Shown one piece after another: positions 40,372-52,467 of a stretch of DNA of 64,000 nucleotides (position 1 is the stretch's first letter; every line of letters starts with the position of its first letter). This DNA is from Pampus argenteus (Eukaryota > Chordata > Actinopteri > Scombriformes > Stromateidae). The notes under the pieces are model-generated. The model was not told the DNA's origin. It did not search any database and saw only the letters and a program-made list of their open reading frames with translations. The DNA is taken from positions 16,698,001 through 16,762,000 of the forward strand of contig CM072880.1 in assembly GCA_036937835.1 (NCBI GenBank). Reading direction: 5' to 3'. The position numbers and the translations under genes are program-made.

Positions 40372-40605
40372 TATGTCTGTCCATCTTCTTAGATGTTATT
40401 AATCCGGTATAATGTCTATAATTATCCTAATGAAGTATTTGACATATATTATTTTTAACAGTACCAACTTGTTCGTGGGTTCATGTATTCTGCCATATGT
40501 ATGTAGTGCTTTGTGTGAACTCTGTAGGTGGTGCAGGAGACATCGCCAGCTGTGTCCCATTCACAGGGCTGCTTGCTTTGAAGTAGTAGTAGTATTCACA
40601 TCAAA

Positions 40606-41175
40606 TTGTCCTACATAGCCTCAGACACCAAAAGGCAAAGGATTACAGAGTTTAACAACTGCAGGCCAGTCGCTCTGACCCCTGTGGCTATAAAGGTTTT
40701 CGCAAGACTTATGCTGCCCCACCTTAAATCAATCACTGATGGTGCAGTTTGCATACCAGTAAACTGGTCTGTGAATGACACAGGCAAACTTGGCCTAAAC
40801 GTCATCCTCCACTTGGACACCTATGCCAAGATCCTGTTTGTTGACCTCAATTCAGAATTCCACACAGTGTTGCCAGAGTTCCTCCACACATGTTGTACAG
40901 ACCAATCAGGCGGTGAGAGCAGGATCCACCATTGCCTGTTACAAGACTTTTTCAAGAAGTTTTTTGGATTCAAATGCTGGTGGAAGGAAATTATGTTTGA
41001 TCCCCTAAGTTGTGCAGTAGGAGATGTCATCTATTTTCTACAGTATCTAGCTGAGAAGAGGTTGTCTCTTTCCACCATTACAGTGTACGCAGCAGCTGTT
41101 TCTTCCTTTCATGAGAGTTTTGGTGAGAAACCTGTCCTTTGCCCAACCCCTTTGTCAGGAGACAGTGCCCAGTGA
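40606..41175 (+). pseudogene. Fused relic frame: LINE reverse transcriptase piece plus DIRS-like tyrosine recombinase piece
   Basis: A 189-codon open frame (non-ATG start) made of two unrelated domains. Residues about 14-94 match an early part of the CR1/L2-type LINE reverse transcriptase: NNCRPVALTPVAIKVFARL and motif A as AKILFVDLNSEFHTV, with the motif-A Asp kept (residue 80) but the usual SSAFNT altered. The catalytic YADD part is absent. Residues about 124-180 match the N-terminal helical part of DIRS-type tyrosine recombinases: DPLSCAVGDVIYFLQYL followed by LSLSTITVYAAAVSSFHE. The 30 residues between are unassigned. The recombinase continues out of frame downstream. Most likely one element inserted into, or was joined to, another, and the shared frame is accidental. 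No active protein is expected. Confidence 0.65.
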
Positions 41176-41590
41176 TGTGTACCTCCACCCCCTAGTGGGA
41201 ACTGCTGTTGGTGCTTGAAGCTTCGGTGAAGGATCTTTAGGAGCCTCTGGAGTTGAAGGGGTTGTCATTCAAGACAGCTTTGCTGCTTGAGATTGGCTAA
41301 GAGATTGAGTGAGCTTTGCGACCTGTTGGCCCACCCCATCTCCATGCTGCTTTGTGATGACGACAGTGGTGCTGCTCGCACACCGGACGCCTCCTTTATT
41401 CCTAAGAATGTAAGGAGCTCATTCCAGGGTTCAGGGATGCAAAATTACATCTGCTATGCCCAGTGTGTCACATGTTATGTTGGATGCATGGACTACACTC
41501 GGCGCACTGGTGAAGTCCTATCCAAGAAGTGTCTGGTCAAATGAATTAGTGCATCTCCCAAGCCTATAGGCAGGTGGGTATAAGGCATTT
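41176..41590 (+). pseudogene. DIRS-like tyrosine recombinase relic, continuation (frameshifted)
   Basis: Continues the recombinase homology in two other registers. At 41,200-41,284 a frame reads ELKGLSFKTALLLEIG, matching the conserved LSLKTALLLALAS of DIRS recombinases, but contains stops. From 41,287 the original register reads LAKRLSELCDL (for the usual AKRVGELQAL) and then DASFIPKNVRSSFQGS (for the usual PxFxPKVLSSxFR). These are consecutive blocks of one domain broken by at least one frameshift and in-frame stops. The catalytic Arg/His/Tyr set cannot be followed to the end. The reverse transcriptase normally found in a DIRS element is not seen upstream; a LINE fragment sits there instead. 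Confidence 0.6.
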
Positions 41591-43385
41591 GACAGAAGAT
41601 GAAAATAGGCCTGTGCACTGACCTGGACAGCAGCCGGCAGGACTTGGGCATCTGGTGGTCACACTGTTGATATTTATAGGCTACATTATAATTCCATAGT
41701 CTATTTGTTATTAGTGAGGATCATTTTAGATGTTGCTTTTTATACTATTAACATCAAGATGTATCTTGTATTCACAAAATATAGTTATCATTAAAGCAGC
41801 TGCACTGGAAAGCTTGGCAGGGAACAAATACCACCTGGCTAGACTATGACATTATAGTTGTCTATAAATAATAAAAAAAACAAATTAACAAAAACGAATA
41901 ATCATGCCTAACTGGAGTGGACATGTCAACAGATGAGGCTGCTTTTTTTTAAGCATCAGTCTCAGAGTCTAATCTCTCTTCTCCACTCCAATCCATTCCA
42001 TATGTATATAGTCTATATGGCCACAGTAGCAGTCATAAATGCTCAAATCATTTGGGTTTTACTTTATTACCTTCTGAAGACATCCAAAAACACAGGAAAT
42101 GTCGTGGGCTGAGAGGCTTTTATTTATTTTATTTATTTTTTATTATTATTTAGACAGTTGTTTGCATTATAAAAACCCAAACAGTATTACTGGTGGTGCT
42201 AGTGTTAAGTAGACTAAGCATGACCCATAATGTTATATATTTTACCATAGTGAGCGTGCTCACTGCTGAGATTGTTAAGGTGTATGTTGCATGTACAAAA
42301 AATCAAAAAGTCTTTAACTTGAACTAACAATACTGAATCACCATTGTCACTGTCTGAATCAGTAGCTTTCAGCAGGGGAGCTCCTCACTGATGAGCCGTC
42401 AGCTCAGCTGGGATTCACAGTATGTTATCTATTTGGTAAAACATAAGTCCATGACAGTTCTATACAGTAGACAACCAAGACCACAGGAGCCATTAATCTT
42501 GTGTCCAGCTCTTGTATAGGTTAGTTTTGTACTGAACTGAACAGGACAGACTGAAGACAGTCAGGATCAACAAACATCAGCCCATATTAGCATATTCACT
42601 AATGAAATACATTTAAATGGTGATGCATTTACTGACTTACATACTTACTGAAGTACATGACTCAGTCAGGCTTGAACTCAGTCATGACTCAAGAGCTGAG
42701 GTGTCAGTGAGCCGATTTATTTGGCATAACAACAAAAAAAAACAAAAGCAAAACTATGGCTGAGAAATGGCTTGGGTGATCGAACATAAGGCAAAACTGG
42801 CACAGGACAAAGGGAGACACAGAACTCATATAGACACACAGATTGGGTAAAGGGAAACGGGTGGAGACGAATCAGGAATGGCAGCAATAGGTGACACACA
42901 CGGAAACAGCAAGTGATCTAAACCGAGCCGATGGGTACATTTCAAAACAAAACAGGAAGTCACGAGACACATAACACAAGAGCATCAACATATCAATACA
43001 GGCCAGAACTTAGTACATGGCTGGACAGCGTATGGTCAAAATTGTGGCCAATATGTTATAGGGACAGAGAGTGGTAGTGTCTGTAAACTGAATTCCTGGA
43101 TTTTAAATCATTATCTGCAATTTCCTGTAGTGGTTCTATTTGTGGTTACTGAAGTAACATATATATTATACATACAACTTTGCAAGAGCTTTATACTTTA
43201 CACTTATCTTGGAATGTTTTATTTTGAAGATAATTTTAATTTTATTTTTAATTTTAAAGATTATTTTAATTGTTAAATTATAACTATTCTGATTCCCCTG
43301 CTCTTCCATCTCTTTCTATATGTGGAAGTCTCTCATTTTTCAAAGACTCTGTATTGAGTGTTTTGTCAGAGTGACCAACATTGGA
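41591..43385. other. Non-coding; probable repeat fragment 42.7-43.0 kb
   Basis: The stretch 42,720-43,010 (...GGGAGACACAGAACTC..., ...AAAACAGGAAGTCACGAGAC...) resembles a common fish repeat of the type rich in ACAGGAAGT and CAATAGGTGACAC. The rest is AT-rich and featureless. Confidence 0.35.
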
Positions 43386-43584
43386 GGTTTCTCATGTGCA
43401 GTAGCCCCAGGCGCACCCCTAGGTGACATCTATCTGAGGAGAGACATGATGCTCCCTCTCAGCACCACGCACCAAAACCATGGGCCTCCCTGCCAGCACT
43501 AAGGCTGGGTCAGCCCCGTTGATGCCTCCATGTGCTCCTCCAACAGTTGTGCAAGGTGTGGGAGTCCATGTGCAGACCAAGGTA
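43386..43584 (+). pseudogene. Unidentified decayed coding-like segment, Cys-rich
   Basis: I do not recognise the protein. A forward frame reads from about 43,386 through a single TAA (43,500-43,502) to 43,584, where CAAG is followed by GTAGGG, a plausible splice donor. Before the stop it reads GDIYLRRDMMLPLSTTHQ; after it, SPVDASMCSSNSCARCGSP and CADQ, with Cys spacing like a small Cys-rich domain. Another frame is open across the same bases, so coding potential is weak evidence. It sits about 750 bp upstream of a second coding-like segment on the same strand. Confidence 0.22.
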
Positions 43585-44340
43585 GGGCATTTGCAGTTTA
43601 GTTGATGACATATTACATTATAGTGCATGTTAGCTTCAATTGTGGTAATATGACTGCAAGATTGCTTACAGATGCATCAGGCTGTCTACTTATCCACAAG
43701 CCAGAAATAAAGTGCTTGTGGCTGCTCCTTACCTAACCCTAGAGAGACCTACCACAGCCTCTCCCCCAACCCAGTAGGTCATCCAATTAAATATTTTGCT
43801 CAATTTAAGTGAGTTTAGCAGAGATAGTCTAACTTTGTCTGAAATTTCACTCTAAAAGCAAGTCTTAGAGCTGAGGAAGACATTTTGAATTATTAAAGAA
43901 CTTTGACAGACAGATATTAAACAGCAAAATAACAAAGTACTGTCTCAGTGCTATGTCATGTTCCATTTGACTGCCAGTAAAATCCAACTGTCTTTTACTG
44001 GACCCGTTATTCTTCTTCCCTGACTTTCTCTAAACTTTCTCAACCAGTCAATTTGTTCTCACAGAACAAACATAAACCAGAGTTGGCAGACTTTGTTCTA
44101 CTTAAGTGTGAAAAAAATCAAAGAAAAAGCTCTTTTTTTTCCAGATGCTTCCCAGCCACTGACCGGAGGTTGCCTTGTTTGTTTTGTACTATTTTACCCT
44201 GGAGAGATGGAGAGATTAGGACCACTTTTAGAACAAATCTGCTCCATCTGTCAGTGCTATTCGAGGAACTGACCAGTATCACTGCCTCAGACCATCACGC
44301 ACACTCGAACAAACACACACACATGATTTCTTCCCAACAG

Positions 44341-44615
44341 GATCATCCCTTCCACCTCCATCACCACCAATCTGGCTTCCAAGGCCCGTGGGGATGTTGC
44401 AATGCAGCTTCAGTTAGGTGGTAGTTGGTAGCAGGATAGTGGTAATTCAGACAACACTTACCAGAGTGTCCTGGCCATATGTAATGTGCTGGGCATGGCC
44501 AACACTGAGCCAGGGTGTACCGTCTGCCTTCAGTCCCATCAGGCCCAGCACAGTGTCTGTTCCCGTCATGCCATCTGCACCACCTGTGGAGAGAGAGAGG
44601 GAGTATTACTGTTGA
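44341..44615 (+). pseudogene. Unidentified decayed coding-like segment with RING-like Cys/His spacing
   Basis: Starts just after a good acceptor-like site (TTTCTTCCCAACAG). One forward frame runs IIPSTSITTNLASKARGDV, then AMQLQLGGSW, one TAG, QDSGNSDNTYQSVLAICNV, LGMANTEPGCTVCLQSHQ and AQHSVCSRHAICTTCGERE, ending at TAG 44,613-44,615. The Cys/His order C-x2-C-x10-C-x2-H-x2-C-x2-C fits the first six ligands of a RING-type zinc site, but the last pair is missing. The minus strand over 44,459-44,588 also looks exon-like (CT-rich tract and CCACAG acceptor, GTAAGT donor, frame open between), so the coding strand itself is uncertain. It may be a dead gene, a transposon protein or chance. Confidence 0.25.
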
Positions 44616-46059
44616 AGAGAGTTGGCTAGTGGAGAGAAACAAACAAGAGCTTACCTTTGGACCTTGCCAAAGATTAACTATATGAAGACATACATGTCAA
44701 AACTGTACATCACCAAAATGTTGAGTATGTTTTTTATTAGCCATATTAGTGTTTTGACTGCCACTGTTGTCAGTCTTAGTCGACTCTCAAAGCTGGTACC
44801 TGAACACTGACTGACATCCAAAGGCACTTCAGCAATTTAGTATTTAGTATAAGTTGAGGAACTCACAAGAGATATATTCAGAAAAATGGTCAGAAATGAA
44901 GCAGCACAGGTCAATATATTCAGACTATTAGCCCCAGGTATGGATCAATCTCCAAAAATTCCTACATTTTCCACAATGTAATTTAATAGCAGGTTTCATT
45001 AGATGGTACCTGCCTAATAAATATTTCATATTTGATACACAGATTTTTCAAATTCCCCCCCATAGTTCATCATGGAGGAGTTTAATTAAGCTTTTGTAAC
45101 ATGATTCTTGTTATGGGGGATTTATACTGACCTGATACTGGACAACCAGTATTTTAGTGCTCTCCAGATCCATCTCAAGTTTCTAAGAAAGCCCAGATCA
45201 GTTACTTGTGTTAGTGTATCCACAAACTGATGAGAACAGATCTGGGCAAGAAAATACCACTGAAAATATTTAGCTGTTAGCCAAGGGAAATGATTTGGCA
45301 CATTACTGAGCATAAGGGGCAGAGGGGCTGTCCTGGACCAGGGCCATACTGTTTAACTGTTAGCAGCGGGGTGTATTTAACTGGCACCAAACTGGACAGC
45401 AGACCGGGCAGAGGACTGGGCATGAGGACAGGGGGAGGAAAGCAAGCCAGAGGCTGTGCGCTTCCATGAAGTGCTGCAGGGTGCCTATTTAAGAGCCTGT
45501 CAGTTCTGCTGAAGCTACCAAGTAATGCTGTTACAGTCTAATGGCTACATCTGCCCCTTTGTAGGCATGACTAAGACTGAAAATAAAACTATTTTGATCT
45601 ATCACCTCTGCATACTGTAAACATACTATATATCATGGAGTAAAGGGTACATTCGTATGTTTATGTCCACATGTATGAATGTGTGCTGTGTAGTGCAGTC
45701 ATTTGCTGCCTTGGCTACATCTATTAAGGCATTAGGGGCAACTCTGACAAAGGGGATGCTGACGGCCTGGCGGGCCCAGTTCTTTCACAATTGGTCCTGG
45801 GACAAAACATAACAGAGAACAATACGCTGGCAACACTTAATATTGTGATACTAAATTTCATTGCTACAGAACTAAATTTTAATCTCAACAAAAGTAAACA
45901 TGTTAATCAGATGTAAAATTGCATCTGCATGTAATAGTTGGAGGGTTGTTGTCTCCCAGGATTGTATTTATTTATTTATAAATATGTACTATTTATGTTT
46001 TGTTTTATATGTTTTGTTTTAATTGTATGTGCAAATCACCTTGAATTAAGCATCATAGA
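44616..46059. other. Non-coding stretch, nothing firm
   Basis: A short forward frame at about 45,690-45,810 (LGATLTKGMLTAWRAQFFHN) looks protein-like but is isolated and ends after some 35 codons. Nothing else was recognised. Confidence 0.35.
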
Positions 46060-46270
46060 AATGCTGGACGTGTCATCAGGTCAAATTATCAGTTTGTCCA
46101 ACACTTTGGTTAATGACCAAATAGCTAGAAAACTACTGATATGTCCATCTGCCTTAGGTGTGCTTTCTGTTTGGATGCTAACACATTAAACTGAGGTTGC
46201 AACCATAGTTAGCATTCTACCACCTTAACAATAGCACACTGATATTTTGTTGAAAGCATGTCAGCAAAAA
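46060..46270 (+). repeat. Common fish repeat fragment (3' part)
   Basis: TCAGGTCAAATTATCAGTTT, CAACACTTTGGTTAATGACC and GATGCTAACACATTAAACTG follow the order of a very widespread teleost repeat (ATCAGGTCAAA...TTTGGTTTATGACC...GTTAGCATGC). Diverged. Family assigned from memory. Confidence 0.5.
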
Positions 46271-47289
46271 TCTGGGGGCGCGGAGTCAGAAAGAAGTGAG
46301 GTTACCACTGCATTAGGACTAGTATCTGTCGGGTCCCAGAATTTCCCAGAGCTAAATTCCCAGAGTCTGGCTGAGTACTCAGTCAGCAGTCCTCCTGATG
46401 CTATTAAAATATAATAAGTTTTGCCTGCGGGATGAGAGAAGACTCAACTTTAGTAAAACTCTATTGTGCGGGTAAACATGAGCAGATAAATGGAGACTAA
46501 CTACTCTAGGTTACATTAGCTGCTACTAGTATAACACACCTGAATCTGTACAATTAAGTGAGTAAATATATTGTTGCATTGTGGGTAATGTATGTATGTC
46601 TTTTCCTTTTGTCATTACACAGTACGATAACTCAAATCTTGCTATTTTTAGTTATGTTTACATTGTACAAAATCTGGAAGCTCTCAATGAAGATTGGCCA
46701 GGAATGATTCATCTGTAATCTGCCCCCTACTGGATATACTTTTTAATCGGCTAGGAACACCCAGGGTACACAGGCAAGCATGCAAACAATGAGGTTAATT
46801 TCAAATCTGCCTGATGACACGTACAGTATATGTTGTTCATAATTGAGCATAATCTCAGCCACACAAAGTGCTCAAGTAATTCCTATTCCTTAAGCATGTT
46901 AAAGAGTTCTTACCCCTGGATTCTCTGGTATGGGATACTATATCATATCAATGTGAACACAAAGCTGTGGTCTCTGTGGAAAATGGTTAATTGTCCTGTT
47001 GTGCCATAAATTGTTTAGACTGGCTGTAGAAAAGTATTTATCTATCGAGGTTGATATAAGTCACTTGCATCTGCCATATACGTGTAATGTTGTACATGTT
47101 CATTTGGTTCCATCTGGTTTTTTTTCATAGTGATGAAAAAGTCTTCAGCCATTCTTTACAAGTCGAGTTACTCCTCAAGAAATACATGTTGTTGGTTTTT
47201 TTAATGGATTTGGTCAAACAGTTTGAGACTGATTGCGATGGAGTTTTGTGATGAACTTTTCCTATAGCACCTTGAGGTTGACTTTTTGT
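46271..47289. other. Non-coding stretch, nothing recognised
   Basis: No coding, RNA or repeat signal that I can support. Confidence 0.5.
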
Positions 47290-47470
47290 TTTTGTGTATG
47301 TGTGAAATATCTTAACAACTCTTGAATGGATTGCCTTGGATTTGGTGCAGACATCATTCTTTCCTCCAAGGACAAACTAATAACTTATCATCCTAACTTT
47401 TCATCTAATGCCACAATCAGGCCAAAATGTCCCTTCTGTTCTGCACTTTGGTTATTAAAGATATTCCTGA
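47290..47470 (+). repeat. Common fish repeat fragment (5' part)
   Basis: Contains AAATATCTTAACAACTCTTG, ATGGATTGCCTTGGATTTGG, ACTTTTCATCTAATGCCAC and AATCAGGCCAAAATG in the order of the same teleost repeat as at 46,060-46,270. The forward 70-codon frame over it is a shadow. Confidence 0.55.
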
Positions 47471-48086
47471 TGGCATTAGTTAATAATGGAAAACGTGAAG
47501 ATGGTCAAAATAACACCTTATTAAACATAGGAAGCTAACAATGCCATAGCACCATTGCTTCAAACAATTATAACCTCATTTTATCCCTTATTTATCACCT
47601 GATGTCTTCTAAGTATGACAATAACCTTTACTACTACTAACTTATTAGCCAGGTATAGCATGAGTAAAAAATAGAGGTGAGCAGTAACCACCAATATTTT
47701 AATACATTGTATTCAACTTGGTGCTCATGTGTGAGCCAATGATAAACACTTAGCATAATTGGCACTTTCTTGCAAATTGCATGCAGTCCAGCTACTTTAG
47801 GATTGCATTAGGGAGAAATAATGGTTGGGTCACCCACCTCCCACCACACTCAAACACACACACACACACACACACCTGGAGCTTGTATTTCAGCATCATG
47901 TCTTGACCGCAATTACTCTGTCAGCATAATAATTACAGAAAATGCTGACACTTTTTAAGTTGGCAGTTTTTTTTTTTTTTCGTTTTTTTCAACTTTAAAA
48001 ATTCCTTTATCTAAAGTGAAAGTGGCTACAGCAATGTTTAGCTGCAGATTAATATGTAAAAATCCAGAAATTATTCCATCGGCATG
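47471..48086. other. Non-coding stretch with (CA)n
   Basis: A short (CA)n lies at about 47,857-47,874 and a T-run at 47,968-47,980. Otherwise featureless. Confidence 0.5.
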
Positions 48087-48478
48087 AATCAAATAAAATA
48101 AAATTTTATTTGTATAGCCCAAAGTCACAAAACAGGGAGTGACACCCTCTGTCCTTAGACCCTCGATTCGAGTGAGGAACAGGATGGACAGACGTGCAAT
48201 GATGTCACATGTACAGAACAAATCAACACACACATATTGTACACTCACAATGAATTATAATGGATGATAAAATGGGAATAGGTTACAATGAATGATAATT
48301 GTAACAGTAGCAGTGGAACCTGTGATAGAGACACAGATGCACAGCAGCAAATCATTAACTAACTATAATCTGTAATGGGGATATGGTAACAATGATGACG
48401 GTGACAACGCATGCAGTAGACGCCACGCAGGACCACAGCAGCAGACACAGTCCACAAGAACCTGCTGGACTGTGCTGA
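48087..48478 (-). repeat. Family A dispersed repeat, copy 4, internally deleted
   Basis: Reverse orientation, with the tail complement AATCAAATAAAATAAAATTT at the left. Relative to copies 1, 3 and 5 it lacks roughly 95 bp between GAGTGAGGAA and CAGGATGGACAGACG, and also the GAGACAAA...CTGTACAG block. It shares its far 5' part (GTAGACGCCACGCAGGACC to AAGAACCTGCTGGAC) with copy 1. Confidence 0.87.
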
Positions 48479-48876
48479 ATCACAAAGTACAGCATCCTAA
48501 CTTCTCTTAAAAAGACATTACAGATTCATCATATTTGAATTTAAATTGATGAAACTGGTTGGAAATCTTCCCCACACACAAAATGTTGACTGTCAACTCA
48601 AATGTGAGATCCAAACCTAAGCAGCAGATGGCAAGACTCACCAACGTTACCTGGTTCTCTGTACACTGGAAAATGCATCACATATGGATCACAAAACATA
48701 AAAAAACAGCATCAAATGTCGTCAGAAAAATGACATCATCAGTTGTTGGTTCAAATACTGAATACTTCCAGCAGCTGTGTGAATTATGACTTTTGTCCAT
48801 TAGGAACAAAAGTGGAAATAGTGTGATAATGAGATGAAATCTTAAAAGGAAGGAAGGGTTCGATAGATGGGTCAAC

Positions 48877-48990
48877 AAAAATAAAATAAAATAAAATAAA
48901 ATAAAATAAAATAAAATAAAATAAAATAAAATAAAATAAAATAAAATAAAATAAAATAAAATAAAATAAAATAAAATAAAATAAAATAAA
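48877..48990. repeat. (AAAAT)n pentanucleotide microsatellite
   Basis: About 114 bp, near 23 uninterrupted units. It gives the Phe-Ile-Leu-Phe-Tyr repeat of the minus-strand frame. Confidence 0.98.
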
Positions 48991-51852
48991 AATAATTTGA
49001 CTGTAGAATTTCCTACCAAATATTCCAAGATCAGTTTTTTTCTAACAGTGGTAGCAGATCAAAAAACAGTTTTGAAAAAGTGCTGACAAACTATGCTGCC
49101 CTGCTGACAGAGAAACCAGATTAGAAAATGCTTTTCACACAGAGACACTTGCGTCACGAAATTGATCATTTGTATCAAAACAATGAAGGTGTGGAAAGAA
49201 TAGAATTCATTCTGTGATGAAAGCGGTAATCTCAGAGACTGATATCTCAAAACCTTTGCAAATGAAACCAAAACTATTTGTACGGCTGTATAACTCTAGA
49301 AATAGCTAATTTTGAAATATATTGCTTTTGTTGCAAGTAATATTTAGTAGTTTTCTTTTGTTCTTTTTGCACCCCGATGATTTATAGCAGCTATTAGAAA
49401 ATGCAAGAGCTACTGTTTCATAAAGTAACTTCTTATATCCTTTATTATTGGACTTTATTAGCCTATAGAAAACCTCACTTTCCATTGCTAGTGAGTGGAT
49501 ATCTGTTCCTAGAAATGCCATGAGTGGGTTTATTTAATTAATTATTCTTGAAGGTTACCTGTTCTCATCTTAGACCACAGAGTCTGTTAAGTAGAAAAGG
49601 CTCAATAATTAATCATGCTGTCAGCCTCGCCTCAAGGATTGTCCCTTTTTTTTTCTTATTGATACTACAACACACTTTCACAGATGTAGCGTTGGGAAAG
49701 TTTCCCTGAGATACTATTAATCCAAGGAGAACAGAGTTCTCATCCTTAAAGCCTTTACTGTCAAAAATAAGTAAAATAATACCATTTAAGCAAAACATAA
49801 ATACCACATCTATGCAGCTTGTTTTTCACCTTTACCACCAATCAATCTTCTGCTGATCAATATACTGTATATATATATATATATTACAACAGTTCTGAAT
49901 GTTTATTTATTTATTTTGTCTTTTTGAGTTCCTCTAAATGTTATTTTAAGTTATTTTTGACTACTTGACAGATGATTCAGTCCTTGGTGTGTTTCTTGAG
50001 TCATCATGAATTTATTTCCTTCATGGCAGAAAAAAAAAAGTTACATAAGCCTTGAAAAGCTTGTATCTTGTACTGAGCTAACACAATACTCACTGGCTAA
50101 CTCTATCAGACTAACTATAAACAGACCTGAAGATACTAATGTTGCCTATAGCAACATCAGGGCTAAGGATTTGTAGGATCCAGTGTTACTTCGGTACTCT
50201 CTCCATTCAAAAATAGCAAATATGAAGTAATAGCAAACAGAAAAAAATGCAAAGATGTTTAAGGCACATGTAAATCACTTAACATAATTTCTCTAAAGTT
50301 TATTTTAGTCATATAAAATTAGTTTTCCAATGAAAAACAGTTGACGATGTTACATAATTTCTGGGTAATGATCAACAAAATATCAAACAAAACCACAGTT
50401 AAATATTGTTAAATATTTGCTGCAGATTGATTCTGAAAGTATTGCCTAATATGGCTGTAATAACGGAATATTTTCATCCATGTTTACCTGTTGCTCTGCT
50501 GGGGATAATACATGTGTGTTTGTTACAGGTATATAAATGGATGACTGAGTGCTACTATGGAACATAAATATGAAAGAGTACATTGATACAAAAGGTACAA
50601 ATGCACAGTATCCATTATTTCAGAGGTGGACTGCACTCACTGGCTGAATCGTAATAAAAGGAAAAATACTTCCCTTTTATCTGTCCAACTCCAGTGATCA
50701 ATGGTTGTCTGTGTGTTTATGTATATCTTTCTCCCCCTCTGTCTCTTTGTCCTTTTCAAAAAAGAAATGGCCCTTTTCATGGCTAAAGGTTACCATTTGA
50801 TTTTGAAAACCATTAGTGACATATTGATTCATAAAAGGAGGTGGAAGGAAATAAAAACAGAGTCAAAGAGGGATACATTCTCTCTGTTCTATCCAGGTCA
50901 AACACCAAGAAAAATAATGCAGTGATGTATTGAGAGATATCTTGAGCTATGAAGTGGAAATGCATGTGATGCTGGTGGAGTTAGGAGTGGAAACTGTCCA
51001 TGTGCATTATGCATTTGTGATGGAGGACATTAGTCTCCATCTACATCTTGTTTCAGAGCCTTTTCTACACTAATTTAAAAATATGCAGAACTATTATATT
51101 TTTGCGTGGCAAAGTCCAGATACGTTCCAAATAGGACTCCCTCCCAGACTTGTTCTTTCCTCATGCTTTATGATTGGACAGATACCAAGCAAATGCTTTT
51201 GAACATTTGTATTTGATGTCAAATACTTGATAACAAAGACTTTTTGCTTGCCATTCCCCGTCGCTCTCTTATTTATGTATTGCCATAGATCACCAATGTC
51301 AGTCACAAACATCAAACATGTTTAATGTTTAATGTTTTTATAAAATCTTTACACTGGATCTGAAGATGTAACAATCAAATCTTTACATATCACACACTAA
51401 ATGATTTATCTACTGACTGTCAACACCAACTGACCCCAACTAAAAAAGGTTTGTTCCAACTCGGTCTGATCAGTTGGCGTACCCAAATCATAATCAGCTC
51501 AACAGTTGTCATGAATGTGTCACTGCCAGCCAATGATAGTAATACAGTGTATCACTATATTGATTGTCTGTACACCTATATTGTATGGTAGTTCTCTGAG
51601 TATGTAGAACTAATGTAATTTTGACTAATTACTCTGTAGTAAAATATTTAGGATGATGGTGAGCTAGAGATGATAAAGGTTGTCAAGGGTAACCGTTTGT
51701 GTTAATGCAGTAGTAGGAGCAGTCCAGCTGTGTTCTTCTTCAAGGGACCATAATGTTACTTAGTATACTAGCTAGTTAGGTTGAAAAAATTTAAGGGTGA
51801 AAAAAATAGTAATGACTTTCAGTATATCACCAGAAAGTGATAGGGCAAGATT
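48991..51852. other. Non-coding stretch
   Basis: AT-rich, with a short (TA)n at 49,867-49,884. No exon, RNA gene or element was recognised. Confidence 0.5.
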
Positions 51853-52035
51853 TACACACACACACACACATACACACACACACATACACATTGTAACATA
51901 CGATGACCCACCATAGACGGGGGGTGTGGAATACCAGGCTGATAAAGCATTAACACTGTCATCAATGCCATACACCTTCCCTGAGGATAGTCAGGGAAGG
52001 TGTCAGATGTGTGTGTGTGTGTGTGTGTGTGTGTT
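51853..52035. repeat. (CA)n, hairpin and (GT)n cluster
   Basis: An interrupted (CA)n at 51,853-51,889, a perfect 13-bp inverted repeat at 51,972-52,003 (ACACCTTCCCTGA / TCAGGGAAGGTGT, 6-nt loop) and (GT)n at 52,008-52,035 lie within 185 bp. Confidence 0.9.
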
Positions 52036-52280
52036 TACAAAGCTGGAATTGTCTGTACGCATGTGCGCATATACTGTATCTGTCTGTATTTTTTATATTG
52101 TATACAGCACGTGTAAAGATGTGTATGTGTGTGTAACTATGTGTCTGTAGGGAGGGAAGGAGAGGCAAAAATGAATGAACATGTCAAGTGATTTGACAGA
52201 CAGAGTGTGACTGCATGTGTGTGTGTGTTTATGGGCAGGTGTGGTGAAAAAACGAGAAAGGCGAGGAGGAAACCAGAGTC

Positions 52281-52281
<1 letters not shown>

Positions 52282-52326
<45 letters not shown>

Positions 52327-52467
52327 GTGTGTGGGTGTGTGTCTGTGTGCGCGTGTCAGGATTAGCCCCAGGCAGGGTTGTGGTGGGGTGAGGTCTGCTG
52401 AGGCCAAGCTGCCAACGAAGGTATACCAGCAAAGAAGAAGGGCTTACTGTCGGTTTAACACCAGGTA

